A program made the translations under genes and the position numbers. A stretch of DNA of 59,744 nucleotides, taken from positions 1-59,744 of the forward strand of contig NZ_SRYA01000030.1 of assembly GCF_004793545.1 (NCBI RefSeq). The letters run 5' to 3'. The notes under the pieces were generated by a model, which saw only the letters and a program-made list of their open reading frames with translations, was not told the origin of the DNA and did not search any database. This document shows positions 14,982 through 23,759 of this stretch, in pieces (the stretch's first letter is position 1; each line of letters starts with the position of its first letter). The stretch comes from Petralouisia muris (lineage in GTDB: Bacteria; Bacillota; Clostridia; Lachnospirales; Lachnospiraceae).

Positions 14982-16921
14982 GATATAAAACACTGGCAAT
15001 TGACATAGAGACCTTTTCCGATGTGGACTTAATCAAATGCGGGGTATATGCCTATGCGGACAGCCCTGCATTTGAAATCCTGCTATTTGCATACAGCTTT
15101 GATGATGAAGAAACAAAGATTATTGATTTGGCACAGGGGGAGCAGCTGACGGAAGAAATAAAAAATGCCCTGTCTGATGTGGGAATCATTAAGACAGCGT
15201 TCAATGCTAATTTTGAGCGTACCTGTCTTTCAAAATATATGGGAGTCCGTTTATCTCCCGAATCGTGGGTTTGTACTGCAGTACAGTCGGCTATGCTTGC
15301 CCTTCCGCTTTCTTTGGAGGGTGTTGGGGCGGTTCTGGGGCTTTCTGAGCAAAAGCTGAAGGAAGGTAAGGACTTAATCCGCTATTTTTGTGTGCCTTGC
15401 AAACCGACAAAAACAAATGGTGGCAGGAGCAGAAACCTTCCATGCCATGCACCAGAAAAATGGGAACAGTTCAAGACGTACTGCATCCGTGACGTGGATG
15501 TGGAAAAAGGTATCCGGCAAAAACTGCATAAGTTTCCGATACCGGAGTCTGAGATGGTATTTTACCGTTTGGATCAGGAAATTAACGACAGGGGAGTTTT
15601 AGTTGATAGGGAATTGGTAGAACAGTCGATTACCTGTGACCTGTTACATAAAGACATTGTGACGAACCGTGCCTATGAGGTAACGGGGCTGGAAAATCCA
15701 AATTCCGTATCGCAGTTGAAAGGATGGCTTTCAGAACGTGGAGTGGAAATCGACAGCCTATCCAAAGGAGCAGTTGCGGAGCTGATTGAGGATGCGGATG
15801 GGGAAGTGCTGGAGGCTTTAAAACTCCGGCTTCTCATGGCGAAAACATCGGTAAAGAAGTATGAAGCGATTGAACGGTCAGTGTGTTCGGACGGAAGGGT
15901 ACATGGATTGCTGCAGTTCTATGGAGCAAATCGTACCGGCCGGTGGGCAGGAAGACTGGTGCAGGTACAGAACCTTCCTCAGAATCATATCAGTGACTTG
16001 GAACTAGCACGTAGTCTTGTCAGAAGAGGGCAGTTCGAGGAATTGGAATTATTCTACGAATCCACACCAAATGTACTGTCTGAATTAATCCGTACTGCAT
16101 TTATTCCAAAAGAGGGATGCAGGTTTATTGTTGCTGACTTTTCTGCTATTGAAGCGAGGGTGCTGGCATGGTTATCCGGGGAACAGTGGAGACTGGATGT
16201 ATTTGCTACACACGGAAAAATATATGAGGCTTCGGCATCTGCCATGTTTGGTGTTCCAATAGAGGAAATTACAAAAGGATCTCCACTGCGACAAAAGGGA
16301 AAGATTGCGGAACTGGCTCTCGGATACGGAGGAGCAGTAGGGGCATTGACTTCAATGGGAGCCTTGGCAATGGGACTTAGTGAAGAGGAACTGCCGGGAC
16401 TGGTATCTACATGGAGAAATGCAAATCCGCATATTACACAGTTTTGGTGGGATGTAGATGAAGCAGCCATGAGGGCAGTCCGTGAAAGGAAAGAAACACA
16501 GGTCGGACTGATTCGTTTTCAGTATGCTTCCGGTATTTTGTTTGCCATGCTCCCGTCCGGAAGGAAACTTGCCTATGTGAAACCGAGAATGGGTGTCAAC
16601 AAATATGGCAGGGATGGACTGACTTATGAAGGTGTGGGAGAAAACAAGAAATGGGAAAGGATGGATACTTACGGGCCAAAGCTAGTGGAGAATATCGTGC
16701 AGGGTACCAGCAGAGATATTCTGGCAGAAGCCATGATGCGCTTGAATAAAGCAGGATTCTCCATTGTATTTCATGTACACGATGAAGCGGTATTGGAAGT
16801 GCCAGAAGGAAAATCGTCTGTAGAAGAGGTGTGCCGGATTATGGCAGAGCAGCCTTCCTGGGTACACGGGCTTCCGCTTCGTGCTGATGGCTACGAGTGC
16901 CAATTTTATAAAAAGGATTAG
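14969..16921 (+). CDS. Phage family A DNA polymerase with 3'-5' exonuclease
   Basis: A 650-residue replicative polymerase. The N-terminal DnaQ-like exonuclease has DIETFSD (about residue 10) and later YCIRDVDVEKGI. The polymerase part has NRTGRWAGRLVQVQNLP, motif A DFSAIEARVLAWLSGE, the fingers segment RQKGKIAELALGYGGAVGAL, and motif C HVHDEAVLE. It lacks a 5'-nuclease domain, as usual in phages. It is flanked by the NUMOD4 gene and the VapE-type helicase, with overlap at the 5' end, so it is expressed as part of the replication operon. Confidence 0.93.
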   Translation: MGEVGYKTLAIDIETFSDVDLIKCGVYAYADSPAFEILLFAYSFDDEETKIIDLAQGEQLTEEIKNALSDVGIIKTAFNANFERTCLSKYMGVRLSPESWVCTAVQSAMLALPLSLEGVGAVLGLSEQKLKEGKDLIRYFCVPCKPTKTNGGRSRNLPCHAPEKWEQFKTYCIRDVDVEKGIRQKLHKFPIPESEMVFYRLDQEINDRGVLVDRELVEQSITCDLLHKDIVTNRAYEVTGLENPNSVSQLKGWLSERGVEIDSLSKGAVAELIEDADGEVLEALKLRLLMAKTSVKKYEAIERSVCSDGRVHGLLQFYGANRTGRWAGRLVQVQNLPQNHISDLELARSLVRRGQFEELELFYESTPNVLSELIRTAFIPKEGCRFIVADFSAIEARVLAWLSGEQWRLDVFATHGKIYEASASAMFGVPIEEITKGSPLRQKGKIAELALGYGGAVGALTSMGALAMGLSEEELPGLVSTWRNANPHITQFWWDVDEAAMRAVRERKETQVGLIRFQYASGILFAMLPSGRKLAYVKPRMGVNKYGRDGLTYEGVGENKKWERMDTYGPKLVENIVQGTSRDILAEAMMRLNKAGFSIVFHVHDEAVLEVPEGKSSVEEVCRIMAEQPSWVHGLPLRADGYECQFYKKD

Positions 16922-16934
16922 GAGGGATTGCAGG

Positions 16935-19328
16935 ATGAAACTGTATATTTCAACAGGAAATTCCCGAATGGAAAAGAAGTGGAATGGACAGGAGATGGAG
17001 TTTAGTGTGTTTTTGGAGCGTCTCTCTCATACTGTCCGTACCAGTGAAACGATGGAACAGTATCGGAAGATGAGCAAGGCAAAGCAGGATTCCATCAAGG
17101 ATGTGGGTGGTTTTGTGCTTGGAAAGATGAAGGGCGGCAGGAGAAAAAAGGCGAATGTACTGTTTCGTTCAGGTCTGACACTGGATATGGACTATGCCAC
17201 AGAGGATATTGCAGAGCAGATAGAGATGTTCTTTGATTTTAGATGCCTGATCTACTCTACCCATAAACACACACCGGAGAAACCAAGGCTCCGTCTGATT
17301 ATTCCGTTATCAAGGACCGTATCGCCGGATGAATATGCAGCAGTGGCAAGAAAAGTGGCAGAGGATATCGGCATGGAGTTGTTTGATGATACAACCTACG
17401 AACCAAGCCGCCTCATGTATTGGCCTTCCACCTCTGCAGATGGAGAATTCTTTTTCCGTGATATTCCGGGAACATTTTTGAATCCGGATTCCGTATTAGA
17501 AAGATATGCGGATTGGAGGGACTCTTCTTCATGGCCTGTCAGCAGCAGACAAAAAGCAGTTGTCAGCAGGGAGATGAAGAAACAGGCTGATCCGCTATCG
17601 AAGGAAGGAATCGTAGGTGCGTTCTGCCGGACTTATTCGATAGAAGAGGCAATCCGTCTGTTTCTGCCGGATGTGTATCAGGAAAGCATGATGCCGGAGC
17701 GATTTGATTATATTCCGGCAGACTCACAGGCAGGTGTGGTGATTTATGAAGGGAAGTTTGCGTATTCCCACCATGCCACTGATCCGGCTTGTGGGAAGCT
17801 GCTGAATGCATTTGACATTGTCCGCATCCATAAGTTTGGGGAGCAGGATGATAAGGCAGAGGAAGGAACGGATTCAGGAAAGTTGCCATCCTTTAAGGCT
17901 ATGAGTGACTTTGCGGTGTCAGATGAACAGGTAAAGATAACATTGGCAAAGGAAAGGGAGAAGGCAGCAAGTGAGGAATTTGATGCGGATACCGAGGAAT
18001 GGCAGACCATGCTGGACTTGGACCGTCAGGGAAAAGTAAAAGACACACTTTCCAATATTGCAACGATTATTCGATTCGATGAGAACCTACAACCTATCGT
18101 ATTTAATCAGCTGAAGAATGCACTGGATGTCATCGGGGAACTGCCGTGGGTACAGGTCAAAAAAGGATGGGGTGATGCAGATATTGCCTGTGCGAAGCTG
18201 TACTTTGAAAGGGTGTATGGGATTTGGTCACCTACCAAATTCAAAGATGCCCTGCTTGCGGTAGTGTCTTCCGAAAGGCTTTATCATCCGGTCAAGGAGT
18301 ATTTTTCCACGTTATCCTGGGATGGATGCAGCAGGATTGACAGTCTGCTGATTGACTATATGGGAGCAGAAAATACACCGTATGTCCGTGCAGTTACAAG
18401 AAAAACTCTGGTAGCGGCGGTAGCCCGTATTTATGAGCCGGGTATAAAGTTCGATTCCGTGTTGGTCTTAAACGGTCCGCAAGGGTGTGGTAAGTCCACG
18501 TTCTTTGCAAAACTGGGAAAAGAGTGGTATTCGGATTCCCTTACGATTTCTGATATGAAGGATGGAAAAACTGCTGCGGAGAAGCTTCAGGGGTATTGGC
18601 TTTTGGAATTGGGAGAGCTTGCGGGTATCAAAAAGGTAGATGTGGAAACCGTAAAATCTTTTGTTACCCGGACGGATGATAAATACAGGCAGTCATATGG
18701 AACAACGGTGGAGAGTCATCCGAGGGAATGTGTGATTGTGGGAAGTACAAACTCAGAGGGCGGGTTTCTGCGTGATGTTACCGGAAACAGACGCTTTTGG
18801 CCTGTGCATGTAACCGGAAAAGGGAAGCATCGTGGATGGGATTTGACTCCTGAGACGGTAGACCAGATTTGGGCAGAAGCGATTTCCATTTATAAAGATG
18901 GGGAAGCGTTGTATCTGAAAGGCAAGGAAGCTGCAGAGGCTTATGTGGCACAGCAGGAAGCAATGGAGTCTGATGAAAGAGAAGGCATTGTGGAGGATTA
19001 TCTGGAGCGATTGCTTCCGGCAGACTGGGACACAATGGATTTGTACCAGAGACGTTCTTATCTTGGTGGCGGAGAGTTTGAAGCAGAAGGAAGAACCGGA
19101 ACGGTAGTCAGAGAGAGATTCTGTTTAATGGAAGTCTGGTGTGAATGCTTTGGGAAGGAGCGTCAGAATTTCCGAAAGACAGATTCTTATGAGTTAGAAT
19201 CCATTATTCAAAAAATTGGTGGCTGGAAGAAGTATGAAGGGAATTCCTCCGGCAAAATGCGTATCCCCGGTTATGGTGTACAGAGGGTGTTTGTCAGAGT
19301 GAAAAAGGAAACCGCAGGAAACAAATGA
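16935..19328 (+). CDS. VapE-family primase/helicase-like replication protein
   Basis: A 797-residue protein. The C-terminal virulence-associated E domain is a P-loop NTPase with Walker A G514PQGCGKST522, followed by QGYWLLELGELAG and GSTNSEGGFLRDVTGNRRFWPV. The N-terminal part (about 1-300) resembles primase-polymerase or BT4734-like regions (LTLDMDYA, YEPSRLMYWPS). In phages such proteins act as replicative primase-helicase. I placed the start at ATG 16935, after AGGAGGGATTG, 13 bp behind the polymerase stop, and not in the upstream overlap. Confidence 0.85.
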   Translation: MKLYISTGNSRMEKKWNGQEMEFSVFLERLSHTVRTSETMEQYRKMSKAKQDSIKDVGGFVLGKMKGGRRKKANVLFRSGLTLDMDYATEDIAEQIEMFFDFRCLIYSTHKHTPEKPRLRLIIPLSRTVSPDEYAAVARKVAEDIGMELFDDTTYEPSRLMYWPSTSADGEFFFRDIPGTFLNPDSVLERYADWRDSSSWPVSSRQKAVVSREMKKQADPLSKEGIVGAFCRTYSIEEAIRLFLPDVYQESMMPERFDYIPADSQAGVVIYEGKFAYSHHATDPACGKLLNAFDIVRIHKFGEQDDKAEEGTDSGKLPSFKAMSDFAVSDEQVKITLAKEREKAASEEFDADTEEWQTMLDLDRQGKVKDTLSNIATIIRFDENLQPIVFNQLKNALDVIGELPWVQVKKGWGDADIACAKLYFERVYGIWSPTKFKDALLAVVSSERLYHPVKEYFSTLSWDGCSRIDSLLIDYMGAENTPYVRAVTRKTLVAAVARIYEPGIKFDSVLVLNGPQGCGKSTFFAKLGKEWYSDSLTISDMKDGKTAAEKLQGYWLLELGELAGIKKVDVETVKSFVTRTDDKYRQSYGTTVESHPRECVIVGSTNSEGGFLRDVTGNRRFWPVHVTGKGKHRGWDLTPETVDQIWAEAISIYKDGEALYLKGKEAAEAYVAQQEAMESDEREGIVEDYLERLLPADWDTMDLYQRRSYLGGGEFEAEGRTGTVVRERFCLMEVWCECFGKERQNFRKTDSYELESIIQKIGGWKKYEGNSSGKMRIPGYGVQRVFVRVKKETAGNK

Positions 19329-19538
19329 GGGGTTTCCGTGGGTGATTGGTAAGACGGTAGGCAACAGATGTTGGAAACAGCCATGAAGTCAGCAGACAAA
19401 AGGGCTGTGTCGGTGCTGTTTCCAATGTTTCCACTTATATTTAATAAATGAAAATAAGTATAAGAGGACACGGATACACCCGTATATACGCATATGGGAG
19501 AATAGATGTTTTTGAAAGTGGAAACAGTAGAAGGAAAC
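19307..19538. repeat. Cluster of eight GGAAAC/GTTTCC words, candidate replication origin
   Basis: GGAAAC or its complement occurs at 19307, 19317, 19332, 19373, 19418, 19427, 19520 and 19533. One pair forms an 11-bp perfect inverted repeat, TTGGAAACAGC at 19371-19381 and its complement at 19415-19425. The cluster spans the 177-bp gap between the VapE-type gene and the VRR-NUC gene, which is the only sizeable gap in the replication operon. Iteron-like clusters near the helicase gene are typical of phage origins. Origin function is inferred. Confidence 0.45.
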
Positions 19539-19832
19539 GGAGATGAGGTTTTGCGAGAAAGTGTAATTGAAAAGGCTCTGGTAAAAGAGGCAAAGAGCAG
19601 GGGCGGCATGGCGGTAAAGTTCGTGTCTCCCGGTTTCGATGGGGTGCCTGACCGTCTCGTTCTGCTTCCTGGTGGGAAGTGTGCATTTGTGGAATTAAAG
19701 ACACCGGGAAAAAAGCTGCGACCGTTGCAGGAAAAACGAAAACATCAGCTGGAAACTTTGGGGTTTTCCGTATATGTGATAGATGGATTGGAACAGATCG
19801 GAGGTGTGCTGCATGGAATTCAGACCACATAA
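19506..19832 (+). CDS. VRR-NUC domain nuclease
   Basis: A 108-residue stand-alone VRR-NUC protein of the PD-(D/E)xK fold. SPGFDGVPDRLVLLPGG supplies the catalytic Asp and AFVELKTPGKKLRPLQ the ExK motif, followed by a Q-x-H-like segment (KHQLETLGF). These nucleases are thought to resolve branched DNA such as Holliday junctions. In phage operons they sit next to SNF2 helicases, as here: the gene overlaps the helicase gene by 20 bp. GGGAG precedes ATG 19506. Confidence 0.85.
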   Translation: MFLKVETVEGNGDEVLRESVIEKALVKEAKSRGGMAVKFVSPGFDGVPDRLVLLPGGKCAFVELKTPGKKLRPLQEKRKHQLETLGFSVYVIDGLEQIGGVLHGIQTT

Positions 19833-21174
19833 ATATCAGGACTATGCCAGGGAGTTTATTATCGGGCATCAGGTATGTGCTTTGATTTTGGATATGGGAC
19901 TTGGAAAGACAGTCATTACCCTTACTGCTTTGTGGGAACTGGCACTTGATTACTTTGAGGTAGGAAAGGTTCTGGTTATTGCACCATTCCGTGTGGCACG
20001 GGATACATGGAAGGAAGAACTGGAAAAATGGGATCACTTGAAAGGACTGTCAGTGTCAGTGGTAGTCGGTTCTGAAAAAGAACGATTGGATGCTTTGGAA
20101 AAAAAGGCAAGCGTGTATGTAATCAACCGTGAAAATGTGGTGTGGCTTTGTGAGAAGCATCACTGGGATTTTGACATGATTGTGATTGATGAATTATCTT
20201 CTTTCAAATCTTATCAGGCGAAAAGGTTCAAAGCACTAAGACGATACCGGCCGAAGGCAATTCGTGTGGTTGGTCTGACTGGAACACCGGGAAATCTTAT
20301 GGATTTATGGGCTGAGATTGGAATTCTTGATATGGGGCAGAGGCTTGGAAGATATATTGGTGCTTACCGTGACAGGTTCTTTCTGCCGGATAAGCGAAAC
20401 AGGAATATCATTTATTCCTATAAACCGAGGGATGGTGCGGAAGAAGCAATCTACAATTTGATTTCCGATATCTGCATTTCCATGAAGGCAGAGGATTACC
20501 TCTCCATGCCGGAGTGTCTTTATCATCGGGTGGAAGTTCGTATGGATGAAAAAGAGGAGAAGCTGTACCGTCAGATGGAAAAGGATATGCTTTTGCCTTT
20601 TGAAGATGGGGACGTGGATGCGGTCAATGCAGCTGCTCTTTCCGGGAAATTACTGCAGATGGCAAATGGAGCAGTCTATGATGAGAACCGCAAAGTCCGC
20701 CATATCCACGATAAGAAACTGGATGCTTTGGAAGATTTAATCGAGGCGGCAAATGGAAAACCTGTGTTAGTGGCTTACTGGTATCAGCATGATTTGGATA
20801 GAATTGTTGAGCGGTTTAAAGCTGTTCCATTAAAGGCAGCAGGTGACATCCGTAAATGGAAAGAAGGAAAAATCCCGGTGGCAGCAATCCATCCGGCATC
20901 GGCAGGACATGGTTTGAACATACAGGACGGAGGTCACATTCTGATTTGGTTTGGACTTACCTGGTCTTTGGAACTGTATATGCAGTGCAATGCCAGACTG
21001 TGGAGACAGGGACAGAGGGAAACCGTAATGATTTATCATATCATCAACAAAGGAACATTGGATGAAGATGCCATGCAGTCACTGGAACAGAAGGATTGTG
21101 GGCAGTCATCTATCATAGATGCAGTAAAGGCAAGGATTGGAGGTGTGAACGGTGCGAGCAGAAAGGATGATTAA
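19813..21174 (+). CDS. SNF2-family DEAD-like helicase
   Basis: A 453-residue superfamily 2 ATPase. MEFRPHKYQDYAREFI is the Q-like N-terminus; LDMGLGKTVITL is motif I; VIDELSSFKSYQAKRF motif II (DELS in place of DEAH); LTGTPGNLMDLW motif III; GHGLNIQDGGHILIWFG and QCNARLWRQGQ motifs V and VI. It probably remodels protein-DNA complexes or branched DNA with the VRR-NUC protein. The start lies inside the VRR-NUC gene; its 3' end overlaps the next gene by 23 bp. Confidence 0.9.
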   Translation: MEFRPHKYQDYAREFIIGHQVCALILDMGLGKTVITLTALWELALDYFEVGKVLVIAPFRVARDTWKEELEKWDHLKGLSVSVVVGSEKERLDALEKKASVYVINRENVVWLCEKHHWDFDMIVIDELSSFKSYQAKRFKALRRYRPKAIRVVGLTGTPGNLMDLWAEIGILDMGQRLGRYIGAYRDRFFLPDKRNRNIIYSYKPRDGAEEAIYNLISDICISMKAEDYLSMPECLYHRVEVRMDEKEEKLYRQMEKDMLLPFEDGDVDAVNAAALSGKLLQMANGAVYDENRKVRHIHDKKLDALEDLIEAANGKPVLVAYWYQHDLDRIVERFKAVPLKAAGDIRKWKEGKIPVAAIHPASAGHGLNIQDGGHILIWFGLTWSLELYMQCNARLWRQGQRETVMIYHIINKGTLDEDAMQSLEQKDCGQSSIIDAVKARIGGVNGASRKDD

Positions 21175-21637
21175 GGAATATCCGAATTTGAAAAGGGAAC
21201 TATCGGTGTTGGAATTTCAGTTAAGCCGATGTGAGGGAATTGACTATGACACCGTCATATCTTCCCTTACTTTTTCTAAGCCGGAAGGGGAAAGAGTACA
21301 GACAAGCGGTGTTTCGGATGTGACTGCAAGAGCAGCACTTGCATACCGTAAGGTGGCAGACAGGATGAGTGATGAATGGTTATCTTATCTTGCCGGACAG
21401 TATGGACAGATAAAAGAGGAACTGGATTTTTTTGAACATGCTGTACGTGGACTTTCCGGGAAATTACCGGAAATTGTATGGGATATGGCTGTGGAGCGTT
21501 TCACTTGGGAAGAACTGATGATGAAATATCATATCAGCCATACAATGGTGGCGAAATACCGGAAGAAAGCCATAAAGGAATTGGATGTGCTGTATGAGGA
21601 GAGGGACAGGCAGACGGAAAGTTTTATTTTGAGGTGA
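21152..21637 (+). CDS. DUF1492/ArpU-like late transcription regulator
   Basis: A 161-residue protein starting with GTG. The middle is helical and charged. The C-terminus (ERFTWEELMMKYHISHTMVAKYRKKAIKELDVL) is a sigma-70 region 4-like HTH, as in RinA/ArpU/DUF1492 phage regulators that turn on late genes. It closes the early operon. A likely target is the four-copy GTGTAC array at 22467-22508 ahead of the packaging and late genes; this link is inferred. Confidence 0.75.
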   Translation: MRAERMIKEYPNLKRELSVLEFQLSRCEGIDYDTVISSLTFSKPEGERVQTSGVSDVTARAALAYRKVADRMSDEWLSYLAGQYGQIKEELDFFEHAVRGLSGKLPEIVWDMAVERFTWEELMMKYHISHTMVAKYRKKAIKELDVLYEERDRQTESFILR

Positions 21638-21641
21638 GGCA

Positions 21642-22004
21642 GTGAGACGAGGCGAGGTTTATTTTGTGGATTTTGGAAAAGACAAAACGACACATAAACA
21701 GTGTGGCATTCGGCCGGCAGTGATTGTGGGTAATAACCGGGGAAATGGTCATGGACCAACAGTGACGGTTGTTCCGCTTACAGGTAATATACATAAAAGA
21801 CCTGAAATGCCAACCCATGTGCAGATACCGCTTTTCGGCTGTATTGGACTGAAAAGACCGAGCATGGCATTGGTTGAACAGGTCGATACTGTAGATAAGA
21901 TAAAAGTAAAAGATAAAATAGGGGAAATACGGGATAACCTTCTGATGGAGCAGATCACGGTTGCCCTTCAGATACAGATAGGGGTTTTTGAAGAATATAA
22001 CTGA
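21642..22004 (+). CDS. PemK/MazF-family toxin (mRNA interferase)
   Basis: A 120-residue protein with MRRGEVYFVDFG, HKQCGIRPAVIVGNN, TVTVVPLTGNIHK and PSMALVEQVDTVDKIKV, the conserved parts of the PemK/MazF fold, which cleaves mRNA. The start is GTG after GAGGTGAGG. No antitoxin-like gene precedes it: the neighbour upstream is the DUF1492 regulator. It may be a solitary phage-borne interferase used against the host or rivals, or the antitoxin may be elsewhere. Confidence 0.85.
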   Translation: MRRGEVYFVDFGKDKTTHKQCGIRPAVIVGNNRGNGHGPTVTVVPLTGNIHKRPEMPTHVQIPLFGCIGLKRPSMALVEQVDTVDKIKVKDKIGEIRDNLLMEQITVALQIQIGVFEEYN

Positions 22005-22056
22005 TACCGGGTGGGATTGTGTGTCCCACCCTTAAATTATGCAACAGTTTGTTTCG

Positions 22057-22356
22057 TTAATCTTCATCTTTCATTTCTGGAATATGGCAGGAGCCAAGAA
22101 GCAGTTCTTTGCAGTCTGAAAAGCCGAGCATATAGGCAAGTTCTCCATAGCGTACCCAATTGGCACTGCGTTCATTGACATACTGGTCGATTAAACGCAT
22201 CGTTTCTTCCGGCAGATTAAGAGATGCCAGTTTGGCAGCATATTCATCTGCTTTTTCTTTTGTCTGCATAAACGCAGTATCCTCTTTTGTAATCTTGTGC
22301 AATGCTTCTCCCATTCGGGTATCCATCAGTTGATAAAGTACGGATTTGTTATCCAT
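22057..22356 (-). CDS. Small minus-strand phage protein, unknown function
   Basis: A 99-residue helical protein (MDNKSVLYQLMDTRMGEALHKITKEDTAF, later RYGELAYMLGFSDCKELLLG), with AAAGGAGCG before the ATG at 22356. It resembles small hypothetical proteins in Clostridia that have a DUF6809-like layout, but I am not sure of the family. It is the only gene in the phage body, apart from the repressor, on the minus strand, and it converges on the PemK gene. A link to toxin control is possible but not supported by fold. Confidence 0.6.
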   Translation of the reverse strand: MDNKSVLYQLMDTRMGEALHKITKEDTAFMQTKEKADEYAAKLASLNLPEETMRLIDQYVNERSANWVRYGELAYMLGFSDCKELLLGSCHIPEMKDED

Positions 22357-22466
22357 GTAATCGCTCCTTTCACCATGAGGTCATATTAACTCTGAATTGG
22401 TAAGTTATCAACCATAAAGATAGCATTACCGAATATTTAAAAGTTACCCCCTTTTGCTGCTTCGGT

Positions 22467-22508
22467 GGTGTACTAAAGGTGTACTAAGTGTGTACCGTCC
22501 GGTGTACT
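22467..22508 (+). promoter_or_regulatory. Four helically phased GTGTAC repeats, probable late-gene activator sites
   Basis: GTGTAC occurs at 22468, 22479, 22490 and 22502, three of them as GGTGTACT. Spacing of 11, 11 and 12 bp is about one DNA turn, so all copies face the same side of the helix. A possible -10 (TATATT near 22530-22537) follows, then a terminator at 22559 and the HNH gene. The position matches a late promoter region. Confidence 0.6.
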
Positions 22509-22558
22509 GACATGGAGTATTTTTCGTGGTATATTGTAGGCGTGAAAGATTAGAGGTG

Positions 22559-22589
22559 GACTGAACCCTGTGAGGTTTGGTCTTTTTTT
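22559..22589 (+). terminator. Terminator just after the putative late promoter
   Basis: GACTGAACC (22559-22567) pairs, with two G-T pairs, with GGTTTGGTC (22574-22582), followed by TTTTTTT. A transcript from the promoter just upstream would end after about 50 nt unless antitermination occurs, so it may be an attenuator or generate a small RNA. Confidence 0.7.
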
Positions 22590-22664
22590 CTGTCTTTTAC
22601 ATTGGTATGGGTACGGGCTTTATCCTTTCACCGTACCCGGTACATAAGAAAGGAGCGTGGTGCT

Positions 22665-23018
22665 ATGCCAAGGAAACCAAAGAAACCGTGTAAGCATCCC
22701 GGCTGTCCGGAGCTGGTGGAGGGAATGTACTGTGAAGAACACGCTTTACTGCATGGGCAGGAGCGAAGGGATTCAGCAGTGCGAGGGTATGACAGTAAGT
22801 GGAGAAAGGCAAGAGAAAGGTTTCTTAAATGCCATCCTCTTTGTGTTCAGTGTCAGAGGGAAGGAAGGCTTGTAAAAGCGACTGTAGTTGACCACATCAA
22901 ACCGCATCGGGGTGATCCGATTTTGTTTTGGGATGAGAGGAACTGGCAGCCGCTTTGCAAGCACCACCATGATGTGAAGACAATGACCGAGGACAGGTAT
23001 CAGGAATATAAATATTGA
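22665..23018 (+). CDS. Phage HNH endonuclease
   Basis: A 117-residue HNH protein: an N-terminal Zn-like CKHPGCPELVEGMYCEEH, then CHPLCVQCQREGRLVKATVVDHIKPHRGD and NWQPLCKHHHD, which give the ββα-metal nuclease core. In cos-type HK97-like phages this HNH protein works with terminase in genome packaging. Usually it sits directly before the small terminase gene; here about 6 kb of methyltransferase and amidoligase genes separate them. ATG 22665 follows AAGGAGCG. Confidence 0.88.
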   Translation: MPRKPKKPCKHPGCPELVEGMYCEEHALLHGQERRDSAVRGYDSKWRKARERFLKCHPLCVQCQREGRLVKATVVDHIKPHRGDPILFWDERNWQPLCKHHHDVKTMTEDRYQEYKY

Positions 23019-23029
23019 TTGTGTATCAT

Positions 23030-23160
23030 ACACAAGGGTGGGGGTATCAAATCTCCACAATCCTGTGCAGGATTGACCGCCGCCCCCTCAAACGTGAATT
23101 TTCGCAGAATTAAGCAGGGGGGATAGTCCGGCGGTGCAATATTTTTCGCAGAATGTGTTT
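23030..23160. other. Candidate cos/packaging region
   Basis: The stretch after the HNH gene has no ORF. It holds GGGGGTATCAAATCTCC, a C-rich CCGCCGCCCCCTC, the inverted pair ACCGCCG (23076-23082) and CGGCGGT (23129-23135), and two copies of TTTTCGCAGAAT at 23099-23110 and 23143-23154. The GGGGGT-ATCAAAT and C-rich pattern resembles the sequence following HNH genes in cos phages of Gram-positive bacteria. The cut sites cannot be placed from sequence alone. Confidence 0.45.
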
Positions 23161-23219
23161 AAATGCAAGGGAAATCCGTCAGAGAGTTTCGATAAAAAGT
23201 ATAGATAAACCGTGTTTTT

Positions 23220-23265
23220 AATGGGTAAAAAGGCGCAAAAAGAGGTGCTTTTTTACCCATTTTTT
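23220..23265 (+). terminator. Terminator before the zinc-finger gene
   Basis: ATGGGTAAAA (23221-23230) pairs exactly with TTTTACCCAT (23251-23260), followed by TTTTT. It separates the HNH/cos region from the methyltransferase operon. Confidence 0.8.
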
Positions 23266-23297
23266 ATGCCCGTTTGAATGGAAGGATGTGAAAGGAT

Positions 23298-23759
23298 ATG
23301 ACGGAGCAGCAGGCAAAGCAGATAAGGGAAAAGAGGGAGCAGGGGATTGGTTACCGTTCCATTGCTCTGATGGTAGGGCTGTCCCGTGATATCGTGAGGA
23401 ACTTCTGTAAAAGCAGAGGGCTTTCCGGCTATGGTTCGGCACTGACAAAAAACATACAGGAACAGGTCATGCTTGGGAAAGCTTGTCTGTACTGCAGTAA
23501 GGTAATGAAACAGCCGGATACCGGAAGACCAAAGAAGTTCTGCTCGGATAAATGCAGACGGGAATGGTGGAAAGGACATCCGGAACGAATCAACAGAAAA
23601 GAAAGTGCCATGTACCATGCGGTGTGTGTGCGTTGCGGTAAAGAGTTCTTAAGCTACGGTAACAGGAAAAGGAAGTATTGCAGTCATGACTGCTACATCA
23701 AAGCAAGATTTTGGGAGGTAGAAGATGAAGACAGCGAAGCTATCGGTTCTGCCGATTAA
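23298..23759 (+). CDS. HTH and double zinc-knuckle protein
   Basis: A 153-residue protein. The N-terminus has an HTH-like part (IREKREQGIGYRSIALMVGLSRDIVRNFCKSRGL). Two zinc-binding modules follow: CLYCSKVM...FCSDKCRREW and CVRCGKEF...YCSHDCY, each with C-x2-C and C-x3-C. It overlaps the adenine methyltransferase gene by 35 bp. Such proteins often sit before DNA methyltransferases in mobile elements, so it may regulate or recruit the modification module. Its exact role is unknown. Confidence 0.7.
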   Translation: MTEQQAKQIREKREQGIGYRSIALMVGLSRDIVRNFCKSRGLSGYGSALTKNIQEQVMLGKACLYCSKVMKQPDTGRPKKFCSDKCRREWWKGHPERINRKESAMYHAVCVRCGKEFLSYGNRKRKYCSHDCYIKARFWEVEDEDSEAIGSAD

